64,000 nt of DNA from Frigoribacterium sp. SL97 (GTDB lineage: Bacteria; Actinomycetota; Actinomycetes; Actinomycetales; Microbacteriaceae), in assembly GCF_026625765.1 (NCBI RefSeq), contig NZ_CP113062.1, forward strand, positions 2,108,001-2,172,000, given 5' to 3'. Below, piece by piece: positions 8,115-17,239 of the stretch (position 1 is its first letter; each line of letters begins with the position of its first letter). Below the pieces are notes generated by a model. The model saw only the letters and a list, made by a program, of their open reading frames with translations, was not told the origin of the DNA and searched no databases. A program made the position numbers and the translations under genes.

Positions 8115-9308
8115 TCAGGCGGGGAAGTTCTCCGGGTCGAAGCTCGTGAACAGCCGGCGGAGGAAAGCGTCGACGTCGTCCTGCTTCGCGCCGAGGGGCT
8201 GGTTGTGCCACGCTGCGGTCTGCTCCAGCTGAGCTGGCAGCGTCTCGGCGAGGGCCACCCGCTCCGCCTCGGCCGCTTCGAAGTCGACGACGGTCTTGGT
8301 GTTGAACTCCGACACCGCGGCGCACTCGTTGGCGACCCAGGCGCTGATGAGGGCCTTGGCGTGCAGGTCCCAGTCGTGTCCGGCGGCGGCCATCTTCGTG
8401 GCGCTGATCGCGCGAGCGACGACGTCGCGAGAGGGCTTGGGGGCGAGCATGGCCTCGGCAAGGGCGATCGTGTGGGCGACGGCCGGGCGCAGCTCGAGGA
8501 GGTCGTCGGCTTGTTCGAGGGTGAAGTCGTCCCAGAGTCCGAGAAGACGGTCGTCGATGTCGGCGCGGGGGTTGCCTCGGCCTGACACGACCGCGACCCA
8601 GGCGTTGAGGGAGGCGTAGGTCTCCATGATGTGCGTGAAGCGGGCCTCGCCGGCGGCGTCAGTCTCTGCTCCGAGGTAGCTGATGAGCCATGAACGGTCC
8701 GCGGGCGCTTCGGGGATGACGAGAGGAGCGGTGATGGCGTAGGCCTCGCGCAGGGTGCGCGCGTTCCGCTTCGTCTGACCGGTCCGGCGCAATGTCCGCG
8801 ACTCCGGTGCCATGCTGTTGAACTGCTCGGTGAAGTGGCCGTCTTCGATGGCGATGTCGGCGCCGCTGACTGACGCCTGGGCGTAGGCCATGCCCGAGAA
8901 GGATGTCGTCTCGGCAGACGCTGCGTTCGTCGGGTCGACGAGGGCTTCGTGGCTGTCGACGAGCCGGATGTCGCGCATCTTGGACGGGACGGCCGAGCGG
9001 AGAAGCTGCCGTGCCCAGGCGTTGATGTCGGCGCCTTCGCGGATGCGCTCGAGGTCGAGGCTCTGGCTGAACCCGCCTGTGCCTGTGACGCGGCCGAGCA
9101 TCATCTCGCTCAGCAATGAGGCCAGGTCACGGCGGTGGCGGTCGGTGATGCCCTGCACTTCTCGGGCCACGGCCACTGGTACGTTCGAGGCTTCGATGAC
9201 GCCGGCGAGCTTCAGGCGGGCCTCGCGCTCGTCCAGATCGCCGTCGTTGAGACGGTCGAGGATGTCGCGAGCGGCAGTGGCGGGATCGAAGGCTTTTTGG
9301 AGGTTCAC
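8115..9308 (-). CDS. unknown 397-aa protein of the element
   Basis: GTG start at 9308, supported by a start-associated box at 9317-9326. The protein is largely helical and acidic with no membrane segment. The part around residues 90-110 (DINAWARQLLRSAVPSKMRD) has a faint resemblance to sigma-factor-like or transcription-related helices, but I do not recognise a family. It is separated from the VirB4 operon by a terminator and so is an independent unit at the left end of the leftward block. Confidence 0.75.
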   Translation of the reverse strand: MNLQKAFDPATAARDILDRLNDGDLDEREARLKLAGVIEASNVPVAVAREVQGITDRHRRDLASLLSEMMLGRVTGTGGFSQSLDLERIREGADINAWARQLLRSAVPSKMRDIRLVDSHEALVDPTNAASAETTSFSGMAYAQASVSGADIAIEDGHFTEQFNSMAPESRTLRRTGQTKRNARTLREAYAITAPLVIPEAPADRSWLISYLGAETDAAGEARFTHIMETYASLNAWVAVVSGRGNPRADIDDRLLGLWDDFTLEQADDLLELRPAVAHTIALAEAMLAPKPSRDVVARAISATKMAAAGHDWDLHAKALISAWVANECAAVSEFNTKTVVDFEAAEAERVALAETLPAQLEQTAAWHNQPLGAKQDDVDAFLRRLFTSFDPENFPA

Positions 9309-9316
9309 CCCAAGGT

Positions 9317-9326
9317 CATGCGCGGG
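9317..9326 (-). promoter_or_regulatory. start-associated box before gene 8115-9308
   Basis: Minus strand CCCGCGCATG (one mismatch to GCCGCRCAYG), 8 nt before the GTG at 9308. The box ATG opens ATG ACC TTG GGG TGA, whose stop overlaps the GTGA start. Confidence 0.65.
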
Positions 9327-9363
9327 GATCCCCGGAAAATCAGGCCTCTAGGACCGCGCAAAA

Positions 9364-9395
9364 GGGGCCGTTTGTGGGTTCACACAAACGACCCC
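9364..9395 (-). terminator. terminator of the VirB4 operon
   Basis: A 13-bp stem with one mismatch (9364-9376 with 9383-9395) and a 6-nt loop, followed on the minus strand by TTTT. It is a conventional rho-independent terminator about 40 bp past the VirB4-like stop codon. Confidence 0.75.
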
Positions 9396-9436
9396 TGCCT
9401 CCCACGGAATTGACGGTGAGAAGTGCTCGACTTGGC

Positions 9437-11941
9437 CTACTCGGCGGCCAAAGTCTGGAGGTTCCATGCATCGAGGTCGAGGCGGTTCGTCGAAGCCCGC
9501 TTGAGGAAGCCCGGCGAGAGCTTCACCTCGACCGGCACAGCGCGGCCGGCAAGGTCCGAGGTGATGAAGACGGTGCCTCGGAGGTTGTTGCGAGTGCCTG
9601 GCTCGTAGAGGGGGCGGAGAGAGTTCCAGTTCGGGGCCACGTCCTCGCCGGTCGAGCCCATCGACTTGCGAGCGGTGATGCGTCCGAGGCGCTCGGGCGT
9701 TGCCTCGAGCTTCGCGATGGTCAGCGCGGCGCGCGCCTGCACCTCGTCGTCCAGCGGCCCGATCGCGACGCGGGAGACGTGGTTGACGAGCTTCGAGTCG
9801 ATGGCGCCCGTGAGGTCCTGCGAGTAGAAGATCGGCAGGAAGCGCTGGCTTCGTGCCAGTCGTCCGGCGCGCTCTGCCTCTTCGGGCGTGGTGCCGGTGA
9901 CGACCCAGGCCTCGTCCTGGTGGATGACGCCGTCGCGGCCGGTCAGCGCCAGCCCAGCGCCGGTGAACATCATCTTCACCGTGGCCACGGCCATGCGCTG
10001 CGGGAACGACATCGCCTCACGCGGGGTGTCGGGGCTGGGCAGCTCGAGGCGGTAGTCGCCGACCTTGATGAGCGTCGTGCCATCGGCGACGCGAAGGCCG
10101 CGGCTCTGCGGGTTGATGCCGAAGAACGAGCGGAAGAGCGCTGACGTCCCCGCGATGCGGAACAGCGGGTCGATCATCTCCTTGAGCTGGGCCTTGTACT
10201 TCTCGTTCGTCTCGTCCTCGTAGGCGAGCTGCAGCGCCTGGCCGGTGCAGGTCGCCCCCAGCTCGACACCGCGCCCGATGGCCGTGTAGAGGGGCACCTC
10301 GTACTTGTGCACGTCAGGGCCCCACGGGTTCACCGTGATGATGGCCGAGGCTGCCATGTCGACGCCGACCGCCGGCGAAGCGGCGAACCGGAGGGCGTCC
10401 AGGGCGCCGTCCGAAGAAGTGAGGTCGTCGAGGCTGATGACCTGCCCGCCGGAGGCGAGCACTGACGGCGAGTGGTCGCTGCCGACCTTCGGGTCGATGA
10501 TGACGTTCGGGATGCCCACGCGAGCCTGCTGGTCGGCGAGGTTCAGCAGCAGCATCGTCTTGCCCGAGCCCGATCCGGCAGCGACGAGGAAGACGGGAGG
10601 GGTGTCCTCGTCGGCGACCGCGACGGGGCTCAGCCAGACCGGCTGACGGTCGCGCTCTGTGAGGCCGAACAGAGCGCCTGTGCGGTCTCCGACGTTGGAC
10701 AGGCTGGGCAGGCCGGAGTAGGCGATCGTCGAGGACGGGAGGTCCTCGAGGTACGGGTTGGCTCGGATGGAAGACGCGACCATCATCTCGGCCCAGGCGC
10801 CCGGCTGACGGTTCTGCATGGCGCTCATCTGCAGCTGGTATGCACCGGTGTCGTTGACGTCTTCGACGATGCCGCGGAGAGCGACGATCGTTGAGGTCTC
10901 GATGAGCGTGGCCGGGGCGTTGCCGTTCGAGCCGGCGTAGGCGCGCTCGACGTTGTCGAGCTCACCGAGCTTCTCGTCGAGCTCGGCACGGTCGAGCTTG
11001 TTCTTCTCCTGCCGCTCGGTGAGCTCAGCTCGGTAGTTGACGATCTGCTTGCGCATGACCTCGCGCGTGACGACGGGCGGCTCGACCAGGCCGCGAATGC
11101 TGATGGCGAGGGCGTCCGACTCGACGAGGCGGGATGCCCACCGGCCAGCGTCCTCGGTGGCCGAGACGTAGGGCAGCTCGAAGCTCTCCACGGCCGAGAA
11201 CGTGATGGCGTGTGTGCCGTCCATGTCGCGCCAGCCGGAGCAGTCGTTGATGTCGATCTCTTCGGCGATGCGCGCGGTGGCGCTGCTCGAGAAGTAGTGG
11301 ACGTGCTCGTCGTGGTACGTGTAGGGCACGTCGGCGTTGGCACCGTAGTTCCACCAGGCGTTGGCGTAGCGGAAGTCGGTGCTCGACGGCTTTGTGAGGC
11401 CGGCGCGCGTCAGGATGGTGTCGACGGCCTTGAAGTCGGCGTCGAAGTCCGACATCGGCGTGCCGCCGGAGGCCAGCGACTCCACCGCGGACTCCCATGC
11501 GCTCCGCAGCGTTCCGTCGCCCAGCTGTGGGGTGAGGCGGACGCCGAAGAGGAGGACGCGGTTGTAGGTCGTGAGACCCACGTGCTCGCTGTCGAGGTAG
11601 TCGCGGATGGGGTTGTCGATGGGCGTCTTGAAGTACGTCGGGACGTTCGACAGCAGCAGGTGCACCTGGCGATAGCTCTTCTGGTTCAGGGCGCGCTGCT
11701 TGTTGCGGAGCTTCGTCATCCGGGAGAGCTCGTTGATGGCTCCCTGGATGGCACCGCCGGCAGCGACGGCGTCCTGTGCTGTCCGGGCCTCGCTGACGGG
11801 GCTGAGAGGCACCGAGCGGTACAGCCAGACGCTGTTGTCGATTCCGACGATGCGGCCGTCGGTGTAGCGCTTCTTCACCATGGTGGGGAAGTCGGGGGTG
11901 GCGCCGGCGGCAGTGTTGCCGACGCGAGGGGGCTTCGCCAT
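9437..11941 (-). CDS. VirB4/TraC-like conjugation ATPase
   Basis: 834 aa from the ATG at 11941; a frame open to 12130 overlaps the upstream gene and is not used. A Walker A motif GSGSGKT lies near residue 457, with a Walker B/DEAW (VIHQDEAWVV) near 672, and between them a VirB4-type core (IIDPKVGSD). The N-terminal 400 residues are the usual VirB4 adaptor part. VirB4 proteins power assembly of the mating channel and pilus at the inner membrane. The gene follows the TcpC-like gene with a 2-bp gap, giving an operon 14064-9437 that ends in a terminator. Proteins of this type define conjugative rather than merely mobilisable elements. Confidence 0.85.
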   Translation of the reverse strand: MAKPPRVGNTAAGATPDFPTMVKKRYTDGRIVGIDNSVWLYRSVPLSPVSEARTAQDAVAAGGAIQGAINELSRMTKLRNKQRALNQKSYRQVHLLLSNVPTYFKTPIDNPIRDYLDSEHVGLTTYNRVLLFGVRLTPQLGDGTLRSAWESAVESLASGGTPMSDFDADFKAVDTILTRAGLTKPSSTDFRYANAWWNYGANADVPYTYHDEHVHYFSSSATARIAEEIDINDCSGWRDMDGTHAITFSAVESFELPYVSATEDAGRWASRLVESDALAISIRGLVEPPVVTREVMRKQIVNYRAELTERQEKNKLDRAELDEKLGELDNVERAYAGSNGNAPATLIETSTIVALRGIVEDVNDTGAYQLQMSAMQNRQPGAWAEMMVASSIRANPYLEDLPSSTIAYSGLPSLSNVGDRTGALFGLTERDRQPVWLSPVAVADEDTPPVFLVAAGSGSGKTMLLLNLADQQARVGIPNVIIDPKVGSDHSPSVLASGGQVISLDDLTSSDGALDALRFAASPAVGVDMAASAIITVNPWGPDVHKYEVPLYTAIGRGVELGATCTGQALQLAYEDETNEKYKAQLKEMIDPLFRIAGTSALFRSFFGINPQSRGLRVADGTTLIKVGDYRLELPSPDTPREAMSFPQRMAVATVKMMFTGAGLALTGRDGVIHQDEAWVVTGTTPEEAERAGRLARSQRFLPIFYSQDLTGAIDSKLVNHVSRVAIGPLDDEVQARAALTIAKLEATPERLGRITARKSMGSTGEDVAPNWNSLRPLYEPGTRNNLRGTVFITSDLAGRAVPVEVKLSPGFLKRASTNRLDLDAWNLQTLAAE

Positions 11942-11943
11942 GG

Positions 11944-12966
11944 TCAGTCCTTCGTGAGTTCGCGGTCGGTGATGGCCTGGTCGTAGGCCTTGAGGGACGT
12001 GCCGGAGCCCGCGCCGCCCCACGAGACGACGACGGGGGTGGCGGTGTCGGCCTTGTCGATGAGGAGGTCGTAGGTGATGGACGAGTCGCCGTTCTGGTCT
12101 CCCGGAACGGCGGGGCCGGTGGCTGCCCATTCGAGCTGGACACGCACCTGGACGATCAGCTGCTTGGCGGCCTTCTTCGACACGACCCCGTCCTCGATGA
12201 CGGGCACGGAGGCCGCGGCGAGGATGGTCGGGGTGGCGCCGGAGACACCCGTGAGGGGCATGTAGCTGTGCGCTGGGTCACCATCTCCGACGGTGCTGCG
12301 GAGCACGGCGGGGTCGCCCGAGGTGAAGGCCTTGGCCCACTGGTTGACGGCGACGTTCACGTCTTCGGACGCCTGCTCGGTCTTGAGGCCGAACCACGTA
12401 CCCGAGCTGTCCCAGCCAGTGGCAGCCGGGGCGACAGGCGACAGCGACGGTGTGGAGAGCGCGGAGGTGCCGTTCACCTGGTCGACGGCGACTGCGACCT
12501 CGGAGGTGTAGCTGAAACCGGATCCGTCGACGAGCGTGAAGTGGTGGACCTCGATGGTGTACTCGGGGCTGACGATGTCGCGCTCGAGGGCCTTGTCGAT
12601 CTTCGGCTTCGGCTTGGTGTCGAAGCCGTTCCAAGCGACGACTCGGCCGTTGACGAGCGGTGCGGGCTTCGCGTCGAGCCACTCGTTCATGGCGAGGATG
12701 GCCGCCGTCTTGCCGGCCGAGTCCACCTGGTTGGCCACCTTCTGCGTGTCGACAGGGACGGGCGCGTTGACGTCGGACCAGAGGCTGAGCACGACGATGG
12801 CGAAGATGGGGAACGAGAAGACGGACACCTTCGTGTAGGTGCGAACGACGCGCTGCCACTTGTCGGACAGGCGGACGGCCGTCGACTTCGGCGACGGTGC
12901 TTCGGCGAGGTGCTCGTCAGCCCAGATGTCGGGCTGCGCGCTGCGCTTCGTGCGGGTCTTGGGCAT
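11944..12966 (-). CDS. TcpC/VirB8-like conjugation membrane protein
   Basis: 340 aa: a short cytoplasmic N-terminus, one membrane helix (VSVFSFPIFAIVVLSLW, about residues 47-63) and a long external part. Two regions of about 120 residues each contain NQWAKAFTSGDPAVLR and similar pieces, as in the paired NTF2-like domains of TcpC from Gram-positive conjugation systems, the counterpart of VirB8. Its place directly upstream of the VirB4-like gene supports a role as channel scaffold. Identification is by layout and context, not by strong sequence recall. Confidence 0.7.
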   Translation of the reverse strand: MPKTRTKRSAQPDIWADEHLAEAPSPKSTAVRLSDKWQRVVRTYTKVSVFSFPIFAIVVLSLWSDVNAPVPVDTQKVANQVDSAGKTAAILAMNEWLDAKPAPLVNGRVVAWNGFDTKPKPKIDKALERDIVSPEYTIEVHHFTLVDGSGFSYTSEVAVAVDQVNGTSALSTPSLSPVAPAATGWDSSGTWFGLKTEQASEDVNVAVNQWAKAFTSGDPAVLRSTVGDGDPAHSYMPLTGVSGATPTILAAASVPVIEDGVVSKKAAKQLIVQVRVQLEWAATGPAVPGDQNGDSSITYDLLIDKADTATPVVVSWGGAGSGTSLKAYDQAITDRELTKD

Positions 12967-12976
12967 GGCGGCGCTC

Positions 12977-13369
12977 CTAGCGGTTGGCCCACGGGAGGGG
13001 CGCCTGAGTGCCTGGGGTCCCGTCGAATCGGATGAGTGGTCGTGGCGTGATGCGCGCTGCTTCGCGGTGGTCGCGGCGCTCGGTCACGAGGTTCTGGGCC
13101 GTGAGGGCTACGGAGTAGTCCGGGTCCTGGCTGAGGATGCGCAGCGTCTCGTCGAGGGCGCCTTCCTCGAGAGCGAGGGCGCGGCGGATCTCAGGCGAGG
13201 GGTTGGTGAGCAGCCCCTGGTAGCAGTCGCTGCAGCGCTTGGCGTCGAAGGGGACGATCTTGTTGCAGGCGCGCCAGCAGCGTCGGCACGTGCCTGGACG
13301 GCCGGGGATGGGGTGCTTGCGGTGCGGGACGTAGCGCCACGCTTGGCAGCGCGCGACTTCGGTGGTCAC
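12977..13369 (-). CDS. small zinc-ribbon-like protein
   Basis: 130 aa with two CxxC pairs (C28/C31 in GTCRRCWRAC and C46/C49 in KRCSDCYQG), spaced as a zinc knuckle or ribbon. The rest has charged helices. It overlaps the gene upstream by 4 nt and sits in the VirB4 operon. Function unknown; a regulatory or DNA-binding role is possible. Confidence 0.65.
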   Translation of the reverse strand: MTTEVARCQAWRYVPHRKHPIPGRPGTCRRCWRACNKIVPFDAKRCSDCYQGLLTNPSPEIRRALALEEGALDETLRILSQDPDYSVALTAQNLVTERRDHREAARITPRPLIRFDGTPGTQAPLPWANR

Positions 13370-14064
13370 TTCTTCGCCAGCGCGAGAACGGCGGTGATCT
13401 CGTCGAGGTTGTCCTGGCTGATGTTGCCCGCGGCCTTGGCGATGGCGCCTCCGGCGGCGATGTCGGAAGCGGGCAGATTCCCCTGCACGGCGCCGAACTC
13501 GTTGAGCACAGACCAGACACCGCGGATGCGGGCGCGACCGAGTGCGGTCGCGCTGATGATGCCGTCGTAGGGGTCCATCGGCTGGCTGAGGGCGACGGTG
13601 TCGTTCAGCGCCGCCAGGGCCGTCCGGTTGCCCGCCATGACTGCGACGGTGAGCTCGACGGGCGTGTTCGCCACGCCCAGGGCGGTGCTCAGGAGTTCGA
13701 GGTGGGCGGGCTCAGCGACCCGGAGCTGCTCGAGCTTCGCAGCGACGCGGCGGATGGCTGCACGCTCGGGGTTGCGCTTGCCGCTGCGCGAACGGGTCGC
13801 CTTCTCCTCGGTGTCGGCCGGCTCGTCGACCTTGGCGGCAACCGGAGCGAGTGCCGTCACCGAAGTCTCGGGCGCGGGGGCGGCCACCGGAGCCGCGGTC
13901 GGGGCCGGGATGCTGGCGAACGCCGCCTCGGGCGCCGGGATGGCAGCGGCCTGCGGCGGCGCAGCGAAAGTGGCCGGCAGAGGAGCTGCCGTGGGCGCGG
14001 AAGTCGGCGCGGGCATGTCGAAGGCCGGGATGGCGTCGAAATGGGGGTGCGGTGCGTCGCTCAC
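13366..14064 (-). CDS. Ala/Pro-rich protein of the conjugation operon
   Basis: 232 aa from a GTG at 14064. The first 85 residues are almost only Ala, Pro and small residues (a low-complexity linker), then a basic stretch KATRSRSGKRNPERAAIRR and a helical C-terminal domain of about 130 residues. No family is recognised. It is first in the operon with the zinc-ribbon, TcpC-like and VirB4-like genes. A GCCGCATGTCT box lies 50 bp upstream. Confidence 0.65.
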   Translation of the reverse strand: MSDAPHPHFDAIPAFDMPAPTSAPTAAPLPATFAAPPQAAAIPAPEAAFASIPAPTAAPVAAPAPETSVTALAPVAAKVDEPADTEEKATRSRSGKRNPERAAIRRVAAKLEQLRVAEPAHLELLSTALGVANTPVELTVAVMAGNRTALAALNDTVALSQPMDPYDGIISATALGRARIRGVWSVLNEFGAVQGNLPASDIAAGGAIAKAAGNISQDNLDEITAVLALAKK

Positions 14065-14110
14065 GGTGGTGCCTTCGTCTCTTCGGGATCGATGGGGATC
14101 GTCACGAAAG

Positions 14111-14121
14111 AGACATGCGGC
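14111..14121 (-). promoter_or_regulatory. GCCGCATGTCT box upstream of the VirB4 operon
   Basis: Minus-strand GCCGCATGTCT, 46 nt before the GTG at 14064. It opens a four-codon frame, ATG TCT CTT TCG TGA. Other copies are at 14963, 22602, 38435, 58773 and 60213. Confidence 0.5.
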
Positions 14122-14125
14122 GGAA

Positions 14126-14932
14126 TCAGTGGGTCGCCCACACCGTCGCGATGACTGAGCCGAGGTCGACGCCCACGAGCGCGAGCGCTGCGTGGATCAC
14201 GCCGTACGCGGCGTAGAGGCTGATCGGGATGAGCAGCAGCCACTCGCGGAAGGAGCCGGCGTTGCCGAGGATGGGCATGGCCATGTAGCCGTTCTTCTGC
14301 CACACGTTTTTGAGCACGGGGATCTTTGCCCAGGCCCTTGGCGGCTTCGGCACCCACGGCCAGAGCAGAGGAAGGCCGCCTGTCGTGAGGAAGTCGCCAG
14401 CGAGGTGGACGGCGTAGCCGAGGGTGAAGCAGACGACGAACCACGACTGCTGCTCAGGGGCGAACAGGGTGATGAAGGCTGCGATGGCCGTTCCCATGAG
14501 CCAGGCCAGACCCCACGACCCGCGGGAGAGCTTGAGCGCCTTGAGGGCGAAGGTCATGATCGCGGCGCTCATCACCGCGGTGCCGATGCTGATCGGCGCT
14601 CCCCACCAGTCGGGCTGGATGACAACGAAGCCGAGCCCCGTGGCGAGAAGCCATGCGCACAGGACTGCGAGCAGGCAGTGGAGGCCGTGTCGGTGGCCGC
14701 CACTGGCCTGCTCGATACCCCGAGTGACGACCTTCCCGAGCACAGGGACGGAGTGCGCGATCGTGGCGGAACTGTGGTCGGCGTCGGCGGCAAGAGCAGC
14801 GCCGGCGCAGAGGAGAGCTCCGGCGATGGTCCCTACCGGGGTCACCGGGTAGAGGCCCATGCCGTGGCCAGCGGTCGCGGTGACCGCGATCCATGCTGCG
14901 GCGCCCGTGGCCGCGTGGTGCCCACCCATCAT
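14126..14932 (-). CDS. YdjM/DUF457-type membrane-bound metal-dependent hydrolase
   Basis: 268 aa with about seven hydrophobic segments. The N-terminal MMGGHHAATGAAAW, the DADHSSATIAHS loop (residues about 50-60) and the GYAVHLAGDFLTTGGLPLLW block (about 180-200) are the conserved His/Asp motifs of the DUF457/COG1988 family. The E. coli member YdjM is LexA-regulated. Enzymatic role is unproven for the family. It lies alone between the conjugation operon and the tagged-protein cluster. Confidence 0.8.
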   Translation of the reverse strand: MMGGHHAATGAAAWIAVTATAGHGMGLYPVTPVGTIAGALLCAGAALAADADHSSATIAHSVPVLGKVVTRGIEQASGGHRHGLHCLLAVLCAWLLATGLGFVVIQPDWWGAPISIGTAVMSAAIMTFALKALKLSRGSWGLAWLMGTAIAAFITLFAPEQQSWFVVCFTLGYAVHLAGDFLTTGGLPLLWPWVPKPPRAWAKIPVLKNVWQKNGYMAMPILGNAGSFREWLLLIPISLYAAYGVIHAALALVGVDLGSVIATVWATH

Positions 14933-14962
14933 GCGTGGTCCTGCCTTTCAAAGTCAGGCAGG

Positions 14963-14973
14963 AGACATGCGGC
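14963..14973 (-). promoter_or_regulatory. GCCGCATGTCT box upstream of the YdjM-like gene
   Basis: Minus-strand copy 30 nt before the ATG at 14932. It is followed by a 7-bp hairpin (CCTGCCT/AGGCAGG) and a short frame ATG TCT CCT GCC TGA. Confidence 0.5.
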
Positions 14974-14982
14974 GGGGCTGGC

Positions 14983-15579
14983 CTACGTGGGGCTGTGCGG
15001 GACCAGGAAGTAGCGACCGGTGTCGCCGACGACGGTTCCGGTTGCTTCCTCGCCCATGACCCTTAGGGCTCCTCGAGCGTCGGTCTCGGCGATGACGAGA
15101 ACCGTGGAGGAGTCCCGAGCGTTGACCATGGAGGAGCGGTTCGCGGCGACGATGACGGTCGCATCCGACTCGCCGCTGACGGTGACGTCGAACGGGTGGC
15201 CTGCGTCAACGCGGATGACCGCTCGGCCCTGCATGACCTTGAGGTGGCCGTTGTCGACGCTGGGGCTGACCTCGATGAGGATCGGCGTGCCGTCGTACGG
15301 GCCGTACACCTCGAGGTCGTCGAAGCTCATGAGCCCCCTCGCCAGGCGAACCCGTCGGACGCGACCGTGCTTCTCGGGCTCCTCGTTGTCGAGAGCTTCG
15401 AACAGGTCGTCCTGCGTGATGGGCGTCACGCTCCTGACTTCGGCGGCCGCGACGAAGTCTCGAACGTCGGTGCTGCCGAGGCCTCCCATCGGACTGAGTT
15501 CAACTTCCGGGCCGTGCTGCATCTTGGTGGTGAAGAGGCCGGCAGTGGTGCGTGGGTGATCCATTTCCTGGAACGCCAT
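14983..15579 (-). CDS. tagged accessory protein (HPR tag, beta-helix-like body)
   Basis: 198 aa. The N-terminus carries the shared tag: MDHPRTTAGLFTTKMQ then GPEVEL. The body is rich in Val, Asp and Gly with repeated short strands (for example VIRVDAGHPFDVTVSGESDA), which suggests a beta-sheet or beta-helix fold. No family is recognised. Unlike most tagged genes it has no clear start-associated box. Confidence 0.7.
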   Translation of the reverse strand: MAFQEMDHPRTTAGLFTTKMQHGPEVELSPMGGLGSTDVRDFVAAAEVRSVTPITQDDLFEALDNEEPEKHGRVRRVRLARGLMSFDDLEVYGPYDGTPILIEVSPSVDNGHLKVMQGRAVIRVDAGHPFDVTVSGESDATVIVAANRSSMVNARDSSTVLVIAETDARGALRVMGEEATGTVVGDTGRYFLVPHSPT

Positions 15580-15650
15580 GGTGCTCTCTCTGTGCGTGGG
15601 GCCTGGCGCGGGAACACCGTCAGCCCCGAGGTTTGGTTAGAGCGCTCGGG

Positions 15651-15779
15651 TCACACCTCCTCCGCTGCCGGGCCCGCGCTGGAACCGGCTGCGCTGTTGA
15701 GTTCTCGGTGGTCAGAAGTTGGGTCGACGAAGCGGCCGAGCGTGGGTGCTCGGCCGCGGGCATCTCGTCGAGGTGGCAT
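15651..15779 (-). CDS. 42-aa tagged microprotein
   Basis: The ATG at 15779 follows a perfect start-associated box (15788-15797). The frame reads MPPRRDARGRAPTLGRFVDP and ends at 15651. GRFVDP, followed by HREL, matches the degenerate end of the shared tag (GxFxxK with a later E and L), so this looks like a tag with almost no body. It is shorter than usual gene callers accept. Confidence 0.5.
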   Translation of the reverse strand: MPPRRDARGRAPTLGRFVDPTSDHRELNSAAGSSAGPAAEEV

Positions 15780-15787
15780 GGCTGCTA

Positions 15788-15797
15788 CGTGTGCGGC
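15788..15797 (-). promoter_or_regulatory. start-associated box before 15651-15779
   Basis: Minus strand GCCGCACACG, 8 nt before the ATG at 15779. Confidence 0.65.
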
Positions 15798-15861
15798 GTG
15801 AGCCGAACTGCTGTCTCCTCGTCGTCGTCGTCGTGCTTGGTGTGGAGCCGGTGAGGTGCGC

Positions 15862-16083
15862 TTACCGGGTCACGAGGAAGTCGACGACGCCGTCCATCAC
15901 AGCGTCGAGGACGTCACGGACGCGCTCGCGCCCGGTTCGCTTGCCGTCTCGGATTCCCTCATCGACGTCCGTGCTGTCCTTCGAGAACCGGGGGTCTTCG
16001 ACGAGGACGAACTCGTTCGTGGACGGGTCCATCCGGAACTCGGGCTTCTGCAGGTCGGAGTGGGCGGGCGCGGCGTTGCTCAT
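15862..16083 (-). CDS. small acidic protein, unknown
   Basis: 73 aa. The start at 16083 is set by the start-associated box; an in-frame upstream ATG at 16113 lies before the box. Reads MSNAAPAHSDLQKPEFRMDP. Charged, with an amphipathic C-terminal helix RERVRDVLDAVMDGVVDFLV. No family recognised. Confidence 0.65.
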   Translation of the reverse strand: MSNAAPAHSDLQKPEFRMDPSTNEFVLVEDPRFSKDSTDVDEGIRDGKRTGRERVRDVLDAVMDGVVDFLVTR

Positions 16084-16091
16084 GGAGGTCC

Positions 16092-16101
16092 CATGCGCGG
16101 C
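16092..16101 (-). promoter_or_regulatory. start-associated box before 15862-16083
   Basis: Minus strand GCCGCGCATG, 8 nt before the ATG at 16083; mini-ORF ATG GGA CCT CCA TGA overlaps that start. Confidence 0.7.
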
Positions 16102-16102
16102 A

Positions 16103-17239
16103 TCAGCGGTCATTGCGGCCGCTCCGCTGGCTCCTCAGGGTGCGCAGACGCCGGTCGGTCGTGGCGAGCTCGCCTTCTTCGTCCGGGGTCAGGTGGCTCT
16201 TCGAGGCGAGCTCTTCCCACCGCTCTGCGACGGCCGTGCGCTCCTTCTTGACCTCGTCGACGACGCGGAAGATGCGCTCCTCTTGGGCCCGGAGTCGATC
16301 GAGTCCCCCGTCGCGCTTGCCCTTGGCGATGAGCTTCTTCCGCCAGGTGGCTCGGAGGTCGTCGACGGTGATGCCCCGCTTGTGGGAGATGGCGTCCTCC
16401 ACGTTTGCGGCCTGGATTGCCCAGGACTCCTCGTCGGGGTGGTTCCCGTACCAGGCCATGTCGAAGAGGCCGCCGACGGCTGCGACTTCTGCTGCGCGCT
16501 CGGTCTTGAACACGGAGCCCCAGGTGCCGCCGAGGTCTTCCCCCTCGGCGCTTGTGATGCCGGCCGCTGCCTTCTTGGCGGCGCGTTCGGCCGCAGCCTG
16601 CTCACGCTCGACGCGCGCCTCGCGCGCTGCGGGAGTCTCGAGGCGGCTGGCGCGCGGGGCGCGCTTGTCGACGACTGGTGCGGAGGGCATGCAGACGGTG
16701 CAGGCCTCGTCGCCGGCGAGCTCCACGAGCTCGTCTTCGCTCATGCCTGACTGGTCTGTGAGCCAACCGAACTCGGTCGTCGGCCTGCAGGTGCTGCACG
16801 ATCGCGTGTTGTGGACGTGCGGGTCGCTGCCCGTGGTGACGAAGTACCTCGTCCAGCCCCCGCGGCTGTTGAACTCGGCGGTGATCGGCGCGATGAGCGC
16901 GCGGGCCGCCTCGATGGGGGCCTGTGCGTCGTCGATGCGCTTCTGCGCGCTGGCGATCTGCTGCTCGGGTGTGACCGCCCAGCGGTGCTTGCGGACGCCT
17001 GTGCGCGCGAACTCGTCCTCCTCGGCGGTCACCTTCTCGATGAGCTGCTCTGCGTTGTGGACCTGCGATGTCCACCGGTGGAGTTCCTGGTAGTGGCCGA
17101 CGAGCTCGCCGTCGATGTCGGAGGGCTCCATGTCGGCGTAGGTCGACCTGGCGAGGCTCAGCTCGGGCTTGCCCTGCTGCTTGTCGGTGAAGGTTCCGGC
17201 GGCTGCCCGAGGGTGCTCGTGTTCCTTGAATCCAGACAT
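16103..17239 (-). CDS. tagged protein with two CxxC pairs (phage/plasmid zinc-binding family)
   Basis: 378 aa. The N-terminus has the tag HEHPRAAAGTFTDKQQ then PELSL. The middle (residues about 120-195) contains GGWTRYFVTTGSDPHVH, SCSTC and ACTVCMPSAP. This GGW..Y......H.H..CSTC plus CTVC pattern recurs in proteins of actinophages and plasmids, whose role I do not know; it probably binds zinc. The C-terminal third is a charged coiled coil. Start and stop overlap with the next tagged gene by ATGA coupling. Confidence 0.78.
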   Translation of the reverse strand: MSGFKEHEHPRAAAGTFTDKQQGKPELSLARSTYADMEPSDIDGELVGHYQELHRWTSQVHNAEQLIEKVTAEEDEFARTGVRKHRWAVTPEQQIASAQKRIDDAQAPIEAARALIAPITAEFNSRGGWTRYFVTTGSDPHVHNTRSCSTCRPTTEFGWLTDQSGMSEDELVELAGDEACTVCMPSAPVVDKRAPRASRLETPAAREARVEREQAAAERAAKKAAAGITSAEGEDLGGTWGSVFKTERAAEVAAVGGLFDMAWYGNHPDEESWAIQAANVEDAISHKRGITVDDLRATWRKKLIAKGKRDGGLDRLRAQEERIFRVVDEVKKERTAVAERWEELASKSHLTPDEEGELATTDRRLRTLRSQRSGRNDR